Shown: positions 1 to 8,990, numbered from the stretch's first letter. The stretch is 64,000 nucleotides of DNA from Phaeocystidibacter marisrubri (GCF_008933165.1 NZ_WBVQ01000002.1:1139569-1203568); one strand, 5' to 3'. Translations and numbers: made by a program. Notes: generated by a model from the letters alone, not told the origin.

Positions 1-1
1 A

Positions 2-1564
2 CCACTAGCCGCCGTTCAGATGGGACTCATTTACGTGAATCCAGAAGGTCCGGGAGGCAAACCAGACCCAGTGGCAGCAGCAGCAGACATCCGTGCAACT
101 TTTGGACGTATGGGCATGAATGATGAAGAAACGGTTGCGCTTATTGCGGGCGGACATAGTTTCGGTAAATCTCACGGTGCAGCTCCTGGCGCTCACCTCG
201 GCGCAGCTCCCGAAGGAGCGCCTATTGAAGCACAAGGCTTCGGTTGGGAAAGCGACTATAAATCTGGTAAAGGACCCGACGCTATTACTTCTGGACTAGA
301 AGTAACATGGACACCTACCCCAGCTCAATGGAGTCACATGTTCTTTGTGAGCCTGTTCAACAATGAATGGGAATTGGTTGAAAGTCCGGGTGGAGGTCAC
401 CAATGGGAGGCAAAAGAAAACCCTGTTTTCCAAGTTCCAGATGCCTTTGGAGGCGCACCTAGAAACCCAACCATGTTTACCACCGATTTATCGTTGAGAG
501 AGGACACAGGGTTTGCAAAAATCTCTCGTCGATTCATGGAGAATCCAGCGGAATTTGAAAAAGCCTTTGCCCGCGCATGGTTCAAACTTACACACCGCGA
601 TATGGGTCCGAGTACCACTTACCTAGGACCTGAAATTCCAAAAGAAGAATTTATTTGGCAAGATCCTATTCCAGCGTTGAACCACAAGGTTGTAGGAGCT
701 CGTGAAATTGCCGCGCTAAAACAGCAAATTTTAAACTCAGGTCTCAGCACTCAGGAACTGGTATCTACTGCCTGGGCTTCTGCCGCTACATACCGCGAAT
801 CTGACCGAAGAGGAGGTGCCAATGGTGCCCGCATTCGACTAGAACCCCAAGTGAGTTGGGAAAGCAATAATCCAGAACAACTCGCCAAAGTACTGACCAA
901 ACTAGAAGCGATTCAAAACGACTTCAACAACAGCCATAGCGAAATGAAGGTGTCTATAGCCGACCTCATTGTACTTGCAGGGTCTGCCGCTATAGAAAAT
1001 GCCGCGAAAAAGGCCGGTCATGATGTTACTGTTCCTTTCACACCCGGAAGAATGGATGCCACTCAAGATCAAACCGACGTTGAGTCTTTCCGCATGCTAG
1101 AGCCTATGGCTGATGGATTCCGCAATTACGAAGGTGCGGACTATACGTTAACCACTGAGCAATTGCTGGTAGACAAGGCACAACTGTTGGGCCTTACCCC
1201 TCCAGAAATGACCATATTGGTGGGAGGCATGCGCGCACTTGGAGCCAACTACGACGGTTCTAATCTCGGTATTCTAACCCCTACTCCAGGGCAATTGAAC
1301 AATCGTTTCTTCGTGAATCTCCTCGATATGTCCACTCAGTGGAGAGCTGCAGATGATTCTCGCAAGTTGTTTGAAGGAGTGGACCGTTCAAGCGGAGAGG
1401 TTAAGTGGACCGCTTCACGAGCAGATTTAATCTTCGGATCCAACTCTGAGCTTCGCGCACTCGCTGAAGTATATGCAAGTAGCGATGCAGAAGAAAAGTT
1501 TGTAAAAGACTTCGTCTCTGCATGGGTGAAAGTGATGGAAGCCGACCGCTTTGACCTGCATTGA
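2..1564 (+). CDS. katG: Catalase-peroxidase KatG, 3' part (5' end outside window)
   Basis: Bifunctional heme catalase-peroxidase that detoxifies hydrogen peroxide. The frame is open from base 2, so the gene enters from the left edge and about 520 residues are visible. The first residues read [17 protein letters not shown], the family segment whose Met belongs to the Met-Tyr-Trp crosslink needed for catalase activity. [15 protein letters not shown] follows and carries the proximal heme His. The rest covers the end of the N-terminal peroxidase domain and the heme-free C-terminal duplicate. The distal Arg/Trp/His set lies outside the window. The internal ATG at position 20 is not the true start. 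No frameshift is seen. A perfect 12-bp hairpin follows the stop. Confidence 0.97.
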   Translation, partial: PLAAVQMGLIYVNPEGPGGKPDPVAAAADIRATFGRMGMNDEETVALIAGGHSFGKSHGAAPGAHLGAAPEGAPIEAQGFGWESDYKSGKGPDAITSGLEVTWTPTPAQWSHMFFVSLFNNEWELVESPGGGHQWEAKENPVFQVPDAFGGAPRNPTMFTTDLSLREDTGFAKISRRFMENPAEFEKAFARAWFKLTHRDMGPSTTYLGPEIPKEEFIWQDPIPALNHKVVGAREIAALKQQILNSGLSTQELVSTAWASAATYRESDRRGGANGARIRLEPQVSWESNNPEQLAKVLTKLEAIQNDFNNSHSEMKVSIADLIVLAGSAAIENAAKKAGHDVTVPFTPGRMDATQDQTDVESFRMLEPMADGFRNYEGADYTLTTEQLLVDKAQLLGLTPPEMTILVGGMRALGANYDGSNLGILTPTPGQLNNRFFVNLLDMSTQWRAADDSRKLFEGVDRSSGEVKWTASRADLIFGSNSELRALAEVYASSDAEEKFVKDFVSAWVKVMEADRFDLH

Positions 1565-1599
1565 GGATGAGGATAGGTTTGGGTGACGGGTGACAGGTG

Positions 1600-1632
1600 T
1601 TGGGTGTCAGATGACGGGTGTCTGACACCCAA
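1600..1632 (+). terminator. Hairpin after katG within a GGTG/GACGGG-rich repeat
   Basis: TTGGGTGTCAGA (1600-1611) and TCTGACACCCAA (1621-1632) form a perfect 12-bp stem around a 9-nt loop, 35 bases after the katG stop. No U-tract follows, so it is not a classical intrinsic terminator; it may protect the 3' end or terminate less efficiently. The preceding 1580-1620 is made of degenerate GGGTGACGGGTGACAGGTG-type repeats, similar in style to repeats at 53951-54040. Confidence 0.5.
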
Positions 1633-1786
1633 AATCCTGGGAATATTGTGCTACTTGTTTATCTATTCATCTCGCAATTTTAGACTCGAATTGAGGCTTA
1701 AATGAAAAGCTCGGTGTAGAAGTGAAATATCTCGAAAACTATTCCCCACCCACACTGTTGTTTAAACATCAATTCAAATCATATTT

Positions 1787-2566
1787 ATGAAAGATAAAGT
1801 CATTATAATCACAGGAGCAGCGATGGGCTTAGGCCAAGCTGCCGCAGAATATCTAGCGAATCAAGGTGCTAAATTATCGTTGGTAGACTACAACGAGGAA
1901 GAGCTTGAAGCCACGGCAAAGTCGATTAGAGACACTTACGGAACGGAAGTGCTCACTGTAACTGCAGATGTTTCAAAGGAAGAAGCGGTTGCGGGTTACG
2001 TGGACAAAACCGTAGAGGTTTTTGGTCGAATCGACGGCTTCTACAACAATGCGGGCATTGAAGGTAAACAAGCCTCGTTGGTAGAGTACGATTTAGAGGT
2101 CTTCAAGAAGGTGGTGGACATCAATTTGATGGGTGTTTACTACGGCATGCGTTACGTCCTTCCAGTGATGCAAAAACAGGGTTTCGGTAGAATTGTAAAC
2201 GTGGCCTCTGTGGGAGGTATTCGCGGTGTAATCAACCAAACCCCTTACGTAGCAACCAAGCACGCGGTGAGTGGTATGACCAAAAACGCGGCTATTGAAT
2301 ACGGTAAAGACGGCATCCTTACCAATGCCATTGCACCCGGTGCCATTTTAACTCCAATGGTTGCCGAAGCGTTTAAACAGGTTAACCCCGACGATCCAAA
2401 AGCAGCAGAAACGGAATACGCACAGCGCAACCCAACTCGCAAACTTGGATTGCCAAAACAAGTGGCAAGTGTCGTTTCCTTCCTCTTAAGCGAAGAGAAT
2501 GGCTATGTAAATGGTCAAACACTCGCCATTGATGGGGGTGAATCAAACCTTTACGGTAACTCGTAA
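1787..2566 (+). CDS. SDR-family NAD(P)-dependent oxidoreductase
   Basis: Classical short-chain dehydrogenase/reductase of 259 residues, the normal length. The nucleotide-binding TGxxxGxG motif is at residues 9-16 (TGAAMGLG), NNAG at 87-90, the catalytic Ser at about 141, and YxxxK at Tyr154/Lys158. Asp34 at the end of the second beta strand favours NAD over NADP. The substrate cannot be told from sequence; the closest broad group is glucose 1-dehydrogenase/3-oxoacyl-ACP-reductase-like SDRs. It is a single gene, closed by a strong terminator at 2648-2677, and is unlikely to be cotranscribed with the next gene. Confidence 0.93.
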   Translation: MKDKVIIITGAAMGLGQAAAEYLANQGAKLSLVDYNEEELEATAKSIRDTYGTEVLTVTADVSKEEAVAGYVDKTVEVFGRIDGFYNNAGIEGKQASLVEYDLEVFKKVVDINLMGVYYGMRYVLPVMQKQGFGRIVNVASVGGIRGVINQTPYVATKHAVSGMTKNAAIEYGKDGILTNAIAPGAILTPMVAEAFKQVNPDDPKAAETEYAQRNPTRKLGLPKQVASVVSFLLSEENGYVNGQTLAIDGGESNLYGNS

Positions 2567-2647
2567 AGCAAAAAGAAACCGTGTGGGAGTGGTAGCCCTG
2601 CGGTTTGTAAGTGATTCTCTGTAATCATTCAGAGGGTTATTAAGGGG

Positions 2648-2677
2648 AAAGCCGGCCTTTGGGTCGGCTTTTTTTTT
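2648..2677 (+). terminator. Intrinsic terminator of the SDR gene
   Basis: AAAGCCGGCC (2648-2657) pairs with GGTCGGCTTT (2662-2671), 10 pairs with one G-U, around a TTTG loop, followed by an uninterrupted run of T to 2677. Textbook Rho-independent form. Confidence 0.92.
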
Positions 2678-2887
2678 GGTAGTGAGTGAAATCAGCATCG
2701 CTCTAAGCTTGCTGTTCTTCTGCAGAGTTATCATCCCTTGGCCGTTTATGGTTGAGCTTTTGATCTCCCTGCTTCAACTTCGTTGTGGTCTTTTTGCACC
2801 GATGAAATATCTAATTGTAGAGGCTTATAACACAAATCAGCCTCATTATGAGGGTTTAATTCAACATACCTGAAGGTCTCTATTACC

Positions 2888-2895
2888 TATCTTAG
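2888..2895 (+). promoter_or_regulatory. Possible -7 box for the MORN lipoprotein; rest of the 2678-2916 gap empty
   Basis: TATCTTAG matches the Bacteroidota -7 consensus TAnnTTTG at 5 of 6 fixed positions and sits 21 nt before the ATG at 2917. No convincing -33 TTG was found at the right distance. I see no gene or structured element in the remaining 2678-2887; a 65-codon frame there has no start context or recognisable product. Confidence 0.35.
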
Positions 2896-2916
2896 CACCC
2901 CACTTTAAACTCCTTC

Positions 2917-3780
2917 ATGAAGCTCACTCTCTTAACCCCGGTCGTCTCTCTGTTAATTCTTATAGGCTGTGGAAATGAACCAGAAGTGAAATCACCCTCG
3001 GTTCCAGAACCGGAACCTAGAGAGCCACGTGTCCTCAATCTAGAAGAAGTAATTTCTCGTTACGACAATGGTCAGGTGAAGTCTGTGCGCATCTATCCCG
3101 ACAGTTGGGAGAAAGGCACTTTTGAACGGATCACCTATTATGAAAATGGACAAGTAGAAAGCTCTGGTCATTTTGTAAACGATTTGTCGGAAGGCATTTG
3201 TCGTAAATACAATCAAGACGGTGTAAAAACAGCGGAATGGACGGAAGTGGCGGGACTCATGGAAGACACCCTCAGGTATTGGCACGACAACGGAAAATTG
3301 AAAGAGGTTTCCATTTATCGCGATGGGGATAAATACGGTGAAGAACGAAGTTATGATGCCATGGGCAGATTGGTTTCCAAGGGGGAGTACAAAGCTGATA
3401 CTATGGTTGGCGTATGGACCTTTTACAACGGCTCCAATTACCAGCAGTACACTTTTGTGAGCGGTAGACGCGAAGGGTCATACAAGGAAAAACACGTTTC
3501 ACCAGAAGCTGTGATCTTCGTAGAAGGTCAATATAGAAATGACGTTGAAACTGGCCTGTGGACCGCTTATGATGATGGCGGTACATTCTACCGTACCTTT
3601 CAGATGGCCAATGGCGCAAAGAACGGCGAGGACATAACCTACTATGGCGATAGAAAAACAGTGCGAGTGAGAACCAACATGTTGAATGACAAGCAACATG
3701 GGAAAGTACAGTACTATGATAACACGGGTGCTCTAATTCTGGAAGAAGAGTACCAAAATGGTGTTTTGATAACCCAATAA
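2917..3780 (+). CDS. YwqK-like MORN_2-repeat lipoprotein
   Basis: Lipoprotein of 287 residues. A type II signal peptide ends in LIGC, with Cys18 as the lipidated residue. The rest is a chain of MORN_2-type beta-hairpin repeats of the form YYxNGQxxxxGxFxNxxxxG, for example around 67-95, 105-115 and 255-280. These repeats are the hallmark of the family labelled YwqK antitoxin, but in Bacteroidota they are mostly secreted or outer-membrane proteins of unknown function, and no toxin partner lies nearby. The gene at 3786 starts 5 bp after the stop, so the two are probably cotranscribed. Two more MORN_2 genes lie at 9112 and 17205. Confidence 0.85.
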   Translation: MKLTLLTPVVSLLILIGCGNEPEVKSPSVPEPEPREPRVLNLEEVISRYDNGQVKSVRIYPDSWEKGTFERITYYENGQVESSGHFVNDLSEGICRKYNQDGVKTAEWTEVAGLMEDTLRYWHDNGKLKEVSIYRDGDKYGEERSYDAMGRLVSKGEYKADTMVGVWTFYNGSNYQQYTFVSGRREGSYKEKHVSPEAVIFVEGQYRNDVETGLWTAYDDGGTFYRTFQMANGAKNGEDITYYGDRKTVRVRTNMLNDKQHGKVQYYDNTGALILEEEYQNGVLITQ

Positions 3781-3785
3781 ACCGA

Positions 3786-4325
3786 ATGCGAAAACACTGG
3801 AAAAAGATCGTTTACTCCACTCTTGCATTTGTTCTCATAGGCCTCATTGTCGTTTTGGACTATGCTGATCGCCATGTGATCTACTCGGTTAACATACCTA
3901 TCGAAGAGTGGGATATGCTGTATCCCGACGGGCTTTCTATAGACCGAATTCAAGCCTTTCAAAACAACTTCAACAACCCAAAACTGAGCTTTCCTCGTGT
4001 ACCTACTAAGGAAGTAATCCTCTTCCCCAATCAATTCGTGATTAGTCGACTTAATGCTCATTCATTTCCAGAAGACAAAGTCACTGAGATTGTAGAATTC
4101 TTCAACAATCCGGACCATTTCGACTGGGGAGAAACCACTTGGAACAATGATGAGGCTGATTACATCTTTCGCTTCTATGATGCTCGCGGTGAAGTTGTTG
4201 GGAAAATCTTCGTTTGTGATGAAGGCTGTGGAATGACTCGCGCTTATCCGTTTTCTCCCAATATGAAGTTTGGAGGGTTTAGCGAAAGCGGCAAAGCGGC
4301 TTTTCAAAAAATCATGGAGAAGTGA
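3786..4325 (+). CDS. Membrane-anchored hypothetical protein
   Basis: Unrecognised protein of 179 residues. A basic N-terminus (MRKHWKK) and one hydrophobic segment at about 8-25 suggest an inner-membrane anchor with the remainder in the periplasm. The C-terminal part has a YIFRFYDARGEVVGKIFVCD stretch, then CDEGC (Cys144/Cys148) and TRAYPFSPNMKFGGFS. The paired cysteines could bind metal or form a disulfide. It follows the MORN lipoprotein by 5 bp and ends 12 bp from the convergent response regulator, so it is most likely the second gene of a two-gene unit. No function is proposed. Confidence 0.7.
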   Translation: MRKHWKKIVYSTLAFVLIGLIVVLDYADRHVIYSVNIPIEEWDMLYPDGLSIDRIQAFQNNFNNPKLSFPRVPTKEVILFPNQFVISRLNAHSFPEDKVTEIVEFFNNPDHFDWGETTWNNDEADYIFRFYDARGEVVGKIFVCDEGCGMTRAYPFSPNMKFGGFSESGKAAFQKIMEK

Positions 4326-4337
4326 TCTACTTTAGAA

Positions 4338-4985
4338 TTACTTCAAACGAAGCATGCCTTTCTCGAGTGCCAAATAAATCAAGTGCAAACTGTTCTTCGC
4401 TTCAAATTTAGAGAGGAGATTCTTGCGGTGGGTTTCAACCGTATTGTGACTGATGCACAGTTTTTCAGCAATCTCTTTGGTAGACATTCCTACAAACAGC
4501 GATTCGAGAACGTCCCTTTCCCGCTCGGTTAGGACTATCTTGTCCTCCTGCAGGTTTCGAATATTTCGAACCAATTGAGAAGCAATAGACGGACTAAAAT
4601 AACTGCCTCTTGTGCGCAGTTCTACAAGTGCAGCATAGATATCAAAAGACGATTCACTCTTCAACATATAACCCTCTACACCTGCTTCAACACAAGAGAC
4701 AATATGCTCTGCATTATCGTGCATGGTGAGCATCAAGATCACAATTTCAGGATATCTACGCTTAATCTCGCGGGCCGTTTCTAACCCGTTCATCAACCCA
4801 CCTTTACCCAGCGAATAGTCTAGGATGATAACGTCTGGTTGTTCACCGACCAATGCACTCAGCATAGACTCTCCACTGTTAGCGGTTTGAAGAATCTGAA
4901 TGTCTTCGTGATCTTCCAAAACGCTAATCAACCCGTCAATGATTGGCGGGTGATCGTCTACAATGCTCAGCTTAAATGGCTTCAT
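4338..4985 (-). CDS. NarL/FixJ-type response regulator of cassette 1
   Basis: Response regulator of 215 residues. The receiver domain (1-120) has acidic Asp10/Asp11, phosphoacceptor Asp56, Thr87 and Lys109. A LuxR/NarL helix-turn-helix at about 150-210 carries TERERDVLESL and STKEIAEKLCISHNTVETHR. It should bind DNA after phosphorylation by the adjacent kinase at 4972-5796, whose 3' end it overlaps by 14 nt. It is the last gene of the four-gene minus-strand cassette and matches the regulator at 53312 in domain layout and position. Target genes are unknown. Confidence 0.95.
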   Translation of the reverse strand: MKPFKLSIVDDHPPIIDGLISVLEDHEDIQILQTANSGESMLSALVGEQPDVIILDYSLGKGGLMNGLETAREIKRRYPEIVILMLTMHDNAEHIVSCVEAGVEGYMLKSESSFDIYAALVELRTRGSYFSPSIASQLVRNIRNLQEDKIVLTERERDVLESLFVGMSTKEIAEKLCISHNTVETHRKNLLSKFEAKNSLHLIYLALEKGMLRLK

Positions 4986-5796
4986 CTTTCAAGAGAATAA
5001 TTTGTACTTCAAATCCATTGCCTTTCGAGGATTTCATGTGAAGCTCTGCTCCTATACTTGTGGCTCTAGATCGAATGGTTTTCATCCCTAAGCCACTAGC
5101 ATTTGCCGTGCTCGTCAAGTCGGTACCCCTTCCATCGTCTTTGTACAGCAGTGAGATAGAGTCGGAATCCTCAACGGTGGAAATGGTCACTTTGGTTGCA
5201 TCGGCATGTTTCAATGTATTGGACAGTAACTCCTGTACAATTCTATACCATTCAATTTCTGCGGTTTGAATAGCGCTGAAATCGATTTTGGCCAATTGAA
5301 GATGAATACTCAGTGGGTTAGACGTTTCGATCACCCCTACCAGTTGTGTGAGCGCAGTATTAAATCCAAATTTGACCAGTGAGCTCTCGTAGAGGTCATG
5401 CGAAATTCTCCTGACCTCATCCACCGCTTCATCCAGAAGTTTATTTACCTCAACGGAAGCCTTTTCTTGCTTCTCTTGAAGGTCTACCACGGCCTTTTGA
5501 ACTTTTGAATAATGGAGTTTTGCGGTGAATAGCAAGCTTCCCAATCGGTCGTGCAGTTCTTGCGCTATTCGTTTTCTTTCATCGTTCTGTCCCTTCAATA
5601 AGGCGTTAACGCTGTCAATTTCATGTTTCTGTAACAAATCATCAATCTGACTTTGTTTGAGTTGTAGCTCCCTTTCCGAAAGCTTCTTCCTGTTTCTGTA
5701 AAGTAGCATCACATCAATGACCATTGCCACTAGCAACAGAACCAAAATGGTAGAGACGACAACAATAAAGGTTATGTAGTTTTTTTCGGGTGCCAT
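4972..5796 (-). CDS. HisKA_3 sensor histidine kinase of cassette 1
   Basis: NarX/DegS-type kinase of 274 residues from the ATG at 5796. There is one N-terminal transmembrane segment at about 9-34, a coiled coil, then the DHp helix RIAQELHDRLGS with phospho-His82, and a HATPase_c domain with ELLSNTLKHA (N-box), KDDGRG and SGLGMKTI motifs. A longer frame up to 5826 exists. I chose 5796 because it gives a 25-nt overlap with the upstream membrane-protein gene, exactly as in the second cassette at 52539. It has almost no extracytoplasmic domain of its own, so sensing probably depends on the 7-TM partner or the lipoprotein. Confidence 0.93.
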   Translation of the reverse strand: MAPEKNYITFIVVVSTILVLLLVAMVIDVMLLYRNRKKLSERELQLKQSQIDDLLQKHEIDSVNALLKGQNDERKRIAQELHDRLGSLLFTAKLHYSKVQKAVVDLQEKQEKASVEVNKLLDEAVDEVRRISHDLYESSLVKFGFNTALTQLVGVIETSNPLSIHLQLAKIDFSAIQTAEIEWYRIVQELLSNTLKHADATKVTISTVEDSDSISLLYKDDGRGTDLTSTANASGLGMKTIRSRATSIGAELHMKSSKGNGFEVQIILLKDEAI

Positions 5797-6461
5797 AAAA
5801 GTCCGATTAGCAGTGTAATTGACCACAATGCATATGCACCGTCATTAAGGTACTTAATTTTCACTCCGAAATCTTTAGAGATGGAATACGCTAAAGGGAG
5901 CGCGCTCATAGAGGAAACCATAAGGGTATAGTATAACAAATTGGCCATAGCAAAGAAGATCAACTTGTTGTGCTGCTGCTGGTTCAACACCTCATTTCTC
6001 AAAACGAAGTAGGAACAGACGGCAACAATTATCCCCGATAAAACGAAGGTCTCCATATTGAATACGGGCTGAAACGACCTGAATGCAGACTGTGCAAGAG
6101 CCAAAATTGGAAGCGTAAACACAAGTGCTATCAGCACCTTTTTCATGGCACTATAACGACTATAAATCCAATATACCCAAAGAGTTAGAACCTGTTCCAG
6201 AACCGTTGTTACATTGTAGATTTGTTGAGACTCTATATCGAATTTACTCAAGGTGTTCCCCGCAAGATCAACACCTATGTTGATCCAGATAATCACGGCA
6301 ATCCATCGCTCAATTTCACGCCACTTTGCCGCACGAAAGAGATAGAATAAGCCAACTCCCAAGCAAATGAATGTTGGGAGACGAATGGCTGTGATGATGG
6401 AATAAATCAATGTAATGTCTCGTGAATGATTAACAGTTAGGCGGACACATATGGCCAACAT
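5772..6461 (-). CDS. 7-TM membrane protein of signalling cassette 1
   Basis: Integral membrane protein of up to 229 residues with about seven hydrophobic helices and no recognised enzymatic motif. It lies between the lipoprotein (6430-7299) and the kinase (4972-5796), overlapping both. The ATG at 6461 gives a 32-nt overlap with the lipoprotein gene; a TTG at about 6410 would start the protein just ahead of the first helix and is a real alternative. The protein at 51910 occupies the same slot in cassette 2, with the same seven-helix layout and a similar C-terminal end just after the last helix. I infer a sensory or signal-transmitting partner of the kinase. Confidence 0.8.
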   Translation of the reverse strand: MLAICVRLTVNHSRDITLIYSIITAIRLPTFICLGVGLFYLFRAAKWREIERWIAVIIWINIGVDLAGNTLSKFDIESQQIYNVTTVLEQVLTLWVYWIYSRYSAMKKVLIALVFTLPILALAQSAFRSFQPVFNMETFVLSGIIVAVCSYFVLRNEVLNQQQHNKLIFFAMANLLYYTLMVSSMSALPLAYSISKDFGVKIKYLNDGAYALWSITLLIGLLWHPKKTT

Positions 6462-7299
6462 CTAAGGCCTTGTCCATATAGGGCTTGCTGTGATCTGTAC
6501 TATTGTTAAGTCTCCTTCCTCCTGTGGAATCTTTCCAAATCAGAATGGGCGTTTGAACATAGTACTTGTTGTGATCTAAATGAAGGGGAATAGCTGTTGC
6601 GCCGAACTCCAGTTCCAATTGCGACATGTTTGGATTCTCCTTGTAGAAATAGTATACCTCCACAGCGGAATACAAACAACTATGAGGAATGTGAACCCCG
6701 CTATAGTACTGAGTGTCTGGATATGTGTCTCGAGTCTTCACCTTGGTTCTGTAACTCGCCGTCAGGCCTTCCAACTCGTTTTGATTGGAAATGGAATCAA
6801 GCGTAACCCCGTCCGTCACTTTCTTTAAGTAATAACCGTACACATCATCATTCAATTTTTGACTGACGTTGACACCATCTGTTGAATCAATGTATCCCTT
6901 TGTAATGGCATATGTAAAATAACTCTTGCCACTGCCATCATCTAAAAGCAAGTAATGCAGGATATAAGAGTGATTAGAATTCACAGTTAATGCACCAAAG
7001 TCAAAGATTTGGTCGGCTTCATTGTACGCAAGAACAATGGGTTCTTCTGGATCTTCAACCAAGTTTACGTCTTGGATATCGCTACCCGTCTCATCGGGAG
7101 TTCCGATGTAAGCCTGTTCAAATAAATCGGTGTACGTAACGATGGTGGCGTTCGTTAAAGGCGCCATATGGGGTCCCATTAGGGTAGACCTTGTTTCCTT
7201 TTCTACAATGGTAGAATTACTCTGCTCACAGGATGTCACAAGCGAAATGGCGCATATCAATCCTGACCATAAACCAAGTTGAGTTTGTAGGAGTTTCAT
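6430..7299 (-). CDS. Lipoprotein with C-terminal CPPNC motif, signalling cassette 1
   Basis: Unrecognised lipoprotein of 289 residues. The signal peptide ends in LVTSC, with lipidated Cys24. The protein ends in ALDVGHMCPPNC, so the last residue is a cysteine of a CPxxC pair (Cys285/Cys289). The lipoprotein of cassette 2 ends similarly (AMDFAAPCPKYC plus nine residues). I chose the ATG at 7299 because the -7 box TATATTTG lies at 7323-7330, inside any longer version. First gene of the four-gene cassette; likely the extracytoplasmic ligand-binding or redox-sensing part. Its function is not known. Confidence 0.82.
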   Translation of the reverse strand: MKLLQTQLGLWSGLICAISLVTSCEQSNSTIVEKETRSTLMGPHMAPLTNATIVTYTDLFEQAYIGTPDETGSDIQDVNLVEDPEEPIVLAYNEADQIFDFGALTVNSNHSYILHYLLLDDGSGKSYFTYAITKGYIDSTDGVNVSQKLNDDVYGYYLKKVTDGVTLDSISNQNELEGLTASYRTKVKTRDTYPDTQYYSGVHIPHSCLYSAVEVYYFYKENPNMSQLELEFGATAIPLHLDHNKYYVQTPILIWKDSTGGRRLNNSTDHSKPYMDKALDVGHMCPPNC

Positions 7300-7322
7300 A
7301 GATCGAGAGATTAGGTTAGACT

Positions 7323-7330
7323 CAAATATA
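7323..7330 (-). promoter_or_regulatory. -7 box of signalling cassette 1
   Basis: On the minus strand this reads TATATTTG, a full match to the Bacteroidota -7 consensus TAnnTTTG, 23 nt before the ATG at 7299. No good -33 TTG was found at the expected spacing. It decides the lipoprotein start. Confidence 0.65.
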
Positions 7331-7460
7331 GGCATCAAAACAACCTCTATTTGTGTAGGATTAGATGGTGTATTTGTACCTGTTAGAAAAATGAAGGGCT
7401 AATTCCAGATTCATTTTACCCGATAAATCTCGGTTTCACCCTTCCTGTTGCACAGACTTT

Positions 7461-8357
7461 CTAGAGGACTAGAGAGGCGAGCGTCTGATTCTTTTGCTCG
7501 TGAATGAGTACAATGGAATTGTCAAAGTCATCCATGATCCGCTTAAAGTCCGTCACGATTTCTCCTAACTCTGATTCCAACTTTTGCACTTCAGCTGTAG
7601 CGTTGTTCTTTTTGAGGTCTATAATAGCCGCCTTCGTTTTGGCAATGGCTGCTTCGTATTGATCAGAAACCTCGTCTCGCTTGACCAACACTTCATCGGT
7701 CATCTGAGAGAACATTACCTCGATTTCATGCGTCAATCCTTCCTTCATCTCGATTTTCATATCCCCTTCTGCCCGGGCTAAATCTGCGGTCATCTCATTA
7801 GATACCTCTTGAATGTTGCGCTCTTGATTGTCGAGTACATCATCCAATGATCTCAGGTAGAACTGGGGTAAATCAAATTTGATTTCCACCGTTTCCATGC
7901 TCACTTCTGGTATGTGAAGCTTGATTTCAACGCGCTTGGAGTGGAACTCTGGAATATCCGTTTTGATTTCAACTCGGTGCATGTAGACTTCCGGAACTTT
8001 AGTTTTGACTAGGCATCCTCCACCAAACGGGTTTCCAACTACACACTTGATAACCATCCGCGTTCTTGGAATGTCAAACTTGAAGGACTTTAGCTTCATG
8101 TGAACTTCAGGAACGTCAAATTTGATGGACTGCAACTTCATGGAGAATTGGGGAACATCAAACTTGATGGAGGTGGTCTTCCACTTCACGTCAAAAACCA
8201 TCATCAAAATGGCTTCTACTGTAGACGGATCGGGATTATCATCCTCAATCTGTTCAATTTGATTAGCGCCGCTTTGCTTGATCGTATTGACCCTTTCTTC
8301 AAATTTTGATTTGATCTGTTGGATCATCGACTGAATCTTCTCGTTGTGATCGGACAT
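7461..8357 (-). CDS. Protein with 14-residue beta-type repeats and coiled coil
   Basis: Unrecognised protein of 298 residues without a signal peptide. Residues 61-170 hold six clear copies of a 14-residue repeat with consensus (V/S)xIKFD(I/V)P(E/Q)xxMK: three before and three after an insertion at about 103-118 containing Cys105, NPFGGGC and Cys115. Alternating hydrophobic/charged residues with a fixed Pro suggest a small beta-solenoid or stacked strands. Residues 175-290 are charged and helical, probably coiled coil. The next upstream gene on the same strand (8499-8933) is 141 bp away and may form a pair with it. No function is proposed. Confidence 0.75.
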   Translation of the reverse strand: MSDHNEKIQSMIQQIKSKFEERVNTIKQSGANQIEQIEDDNPDPSTVEAILMMVFDVKWKTTSIKFDVPQFSMKLQSIKFDVPEVHMKLKSFKFDIPRTRMVIKCVVGNPFGGGCLVKTKVPEVYMHRVEIKTDIPEFHSKRVEIKLHIPEVSMETVEIKFDLPQFYLRSLDDVLDNQERNIQEVSNEMTADLARAEGDMKIEMKEGLTHEIEVMFSQMTDEVLVKRDEVSDQYEAAIAKTKAAIIDLKKNNATAEVQKLESELGEIVTDFKRIMDDFDNSIVLIHEQKNQTLASLVL

Positions 8358-8498
8358 GGTAGTTAGTATTGCAGAGCATTGCTGTTGTGCATGCTCCTGG
8401 TTATGTGACTTGTCCCTTCGGATGATCGGGCATTTTCAAACCTCAACCATCGCGAAGAGAGGCAAGTCGAACTAGGTTAGTTGGGTTGGTATGGGTTC

Positions 8499-8933
8499 TT
8501 AGAGAGGACAAACTGCGTTTGCGCCTAGCTTCACAAGAAGGGTGAGAATGGCTACAACAAGGGCAATCACAAACTGACTCAAACTGCCAATCTTCTCTGC
8601 CAGCTTCTTCAAAATCTCTTTGATGAGTTCTTTCCACGACTTGTTTCGAATTTCCTCTGACATCTCGCAGAAAACCTTTCTGACTTGTTCGCGTAACCAT
8701 TTGATCCAACTCCAAGAGGTTGGAACTGCTTCGGCGATGAAACTTGATTGAGAGATAGCCTCCGAAACGGCCGAATTGGATACGATGGATTGAGCTTCTG
8801 GATTGTTGGATTTTGCCTCAATCAACTTCTCCAATTGATCCGCACTTAGGTTGGAAAGGACCTCTGCCTCTCTTGCCAAGCTATCGATTAGCGAATCGGG
8901 AAAATCGCCTTGAGGAGTTAATATGAATTCCAT
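8499..8933 (-). CDS. Small hypothetical protein with C-terminal membrane helix
   Basis: Unrecognised protein of 144 residues. The N-terminal two thirds are polar and probably helical. Residues about 85-115 form a basic/amphipathic helix (KSWKELIKEILKKLAEKIG), and a strong hydrophobic segment follows near the C-terminus (FVIALVVAILTLLVKLGANA), ending CPL. The layout is that of a tail-anchored or membrane-inserting protein. It lies upstream of the 14-residue-repeat gene on the same strand and has two 12-bp direct repeats in its upstream region (8991-9025). A few-residue shift of the start is possible. Confidence 0.6.
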   Translation of the reverse strand: MEFILTPQGDFPDSLIDSLAREAEVLSNLSADQLEKLIEAKSNNPEAQSIVSNSAVSEAISQSSFIAEAVPTSWSWIKWLREQVRKVFCEMSEEIRNKSWKELIKEILKKLAEKIGSLSQFVIALVVAILTLLVKLGANAVCPL

Positions 8934-8990
8934 AGTAAACGGTGTTTTTAATTAACTCTTCAAAGTTGAAGAACCTAGAAATCAACACGT

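Noticed and set aside
2676-2873. Small 65-codon plus-strand frame after the SDR terminator
   Set aside because: It begins inside the T-run of the terminator, with no promoter, signal or recognisable protein.
7300-7338. Longer start of the cassette 1 lipoprotein
   Set aside because: The -7 box at 7323-7330 lies inside it, and the signal peptide begins at the ATG at 7299.
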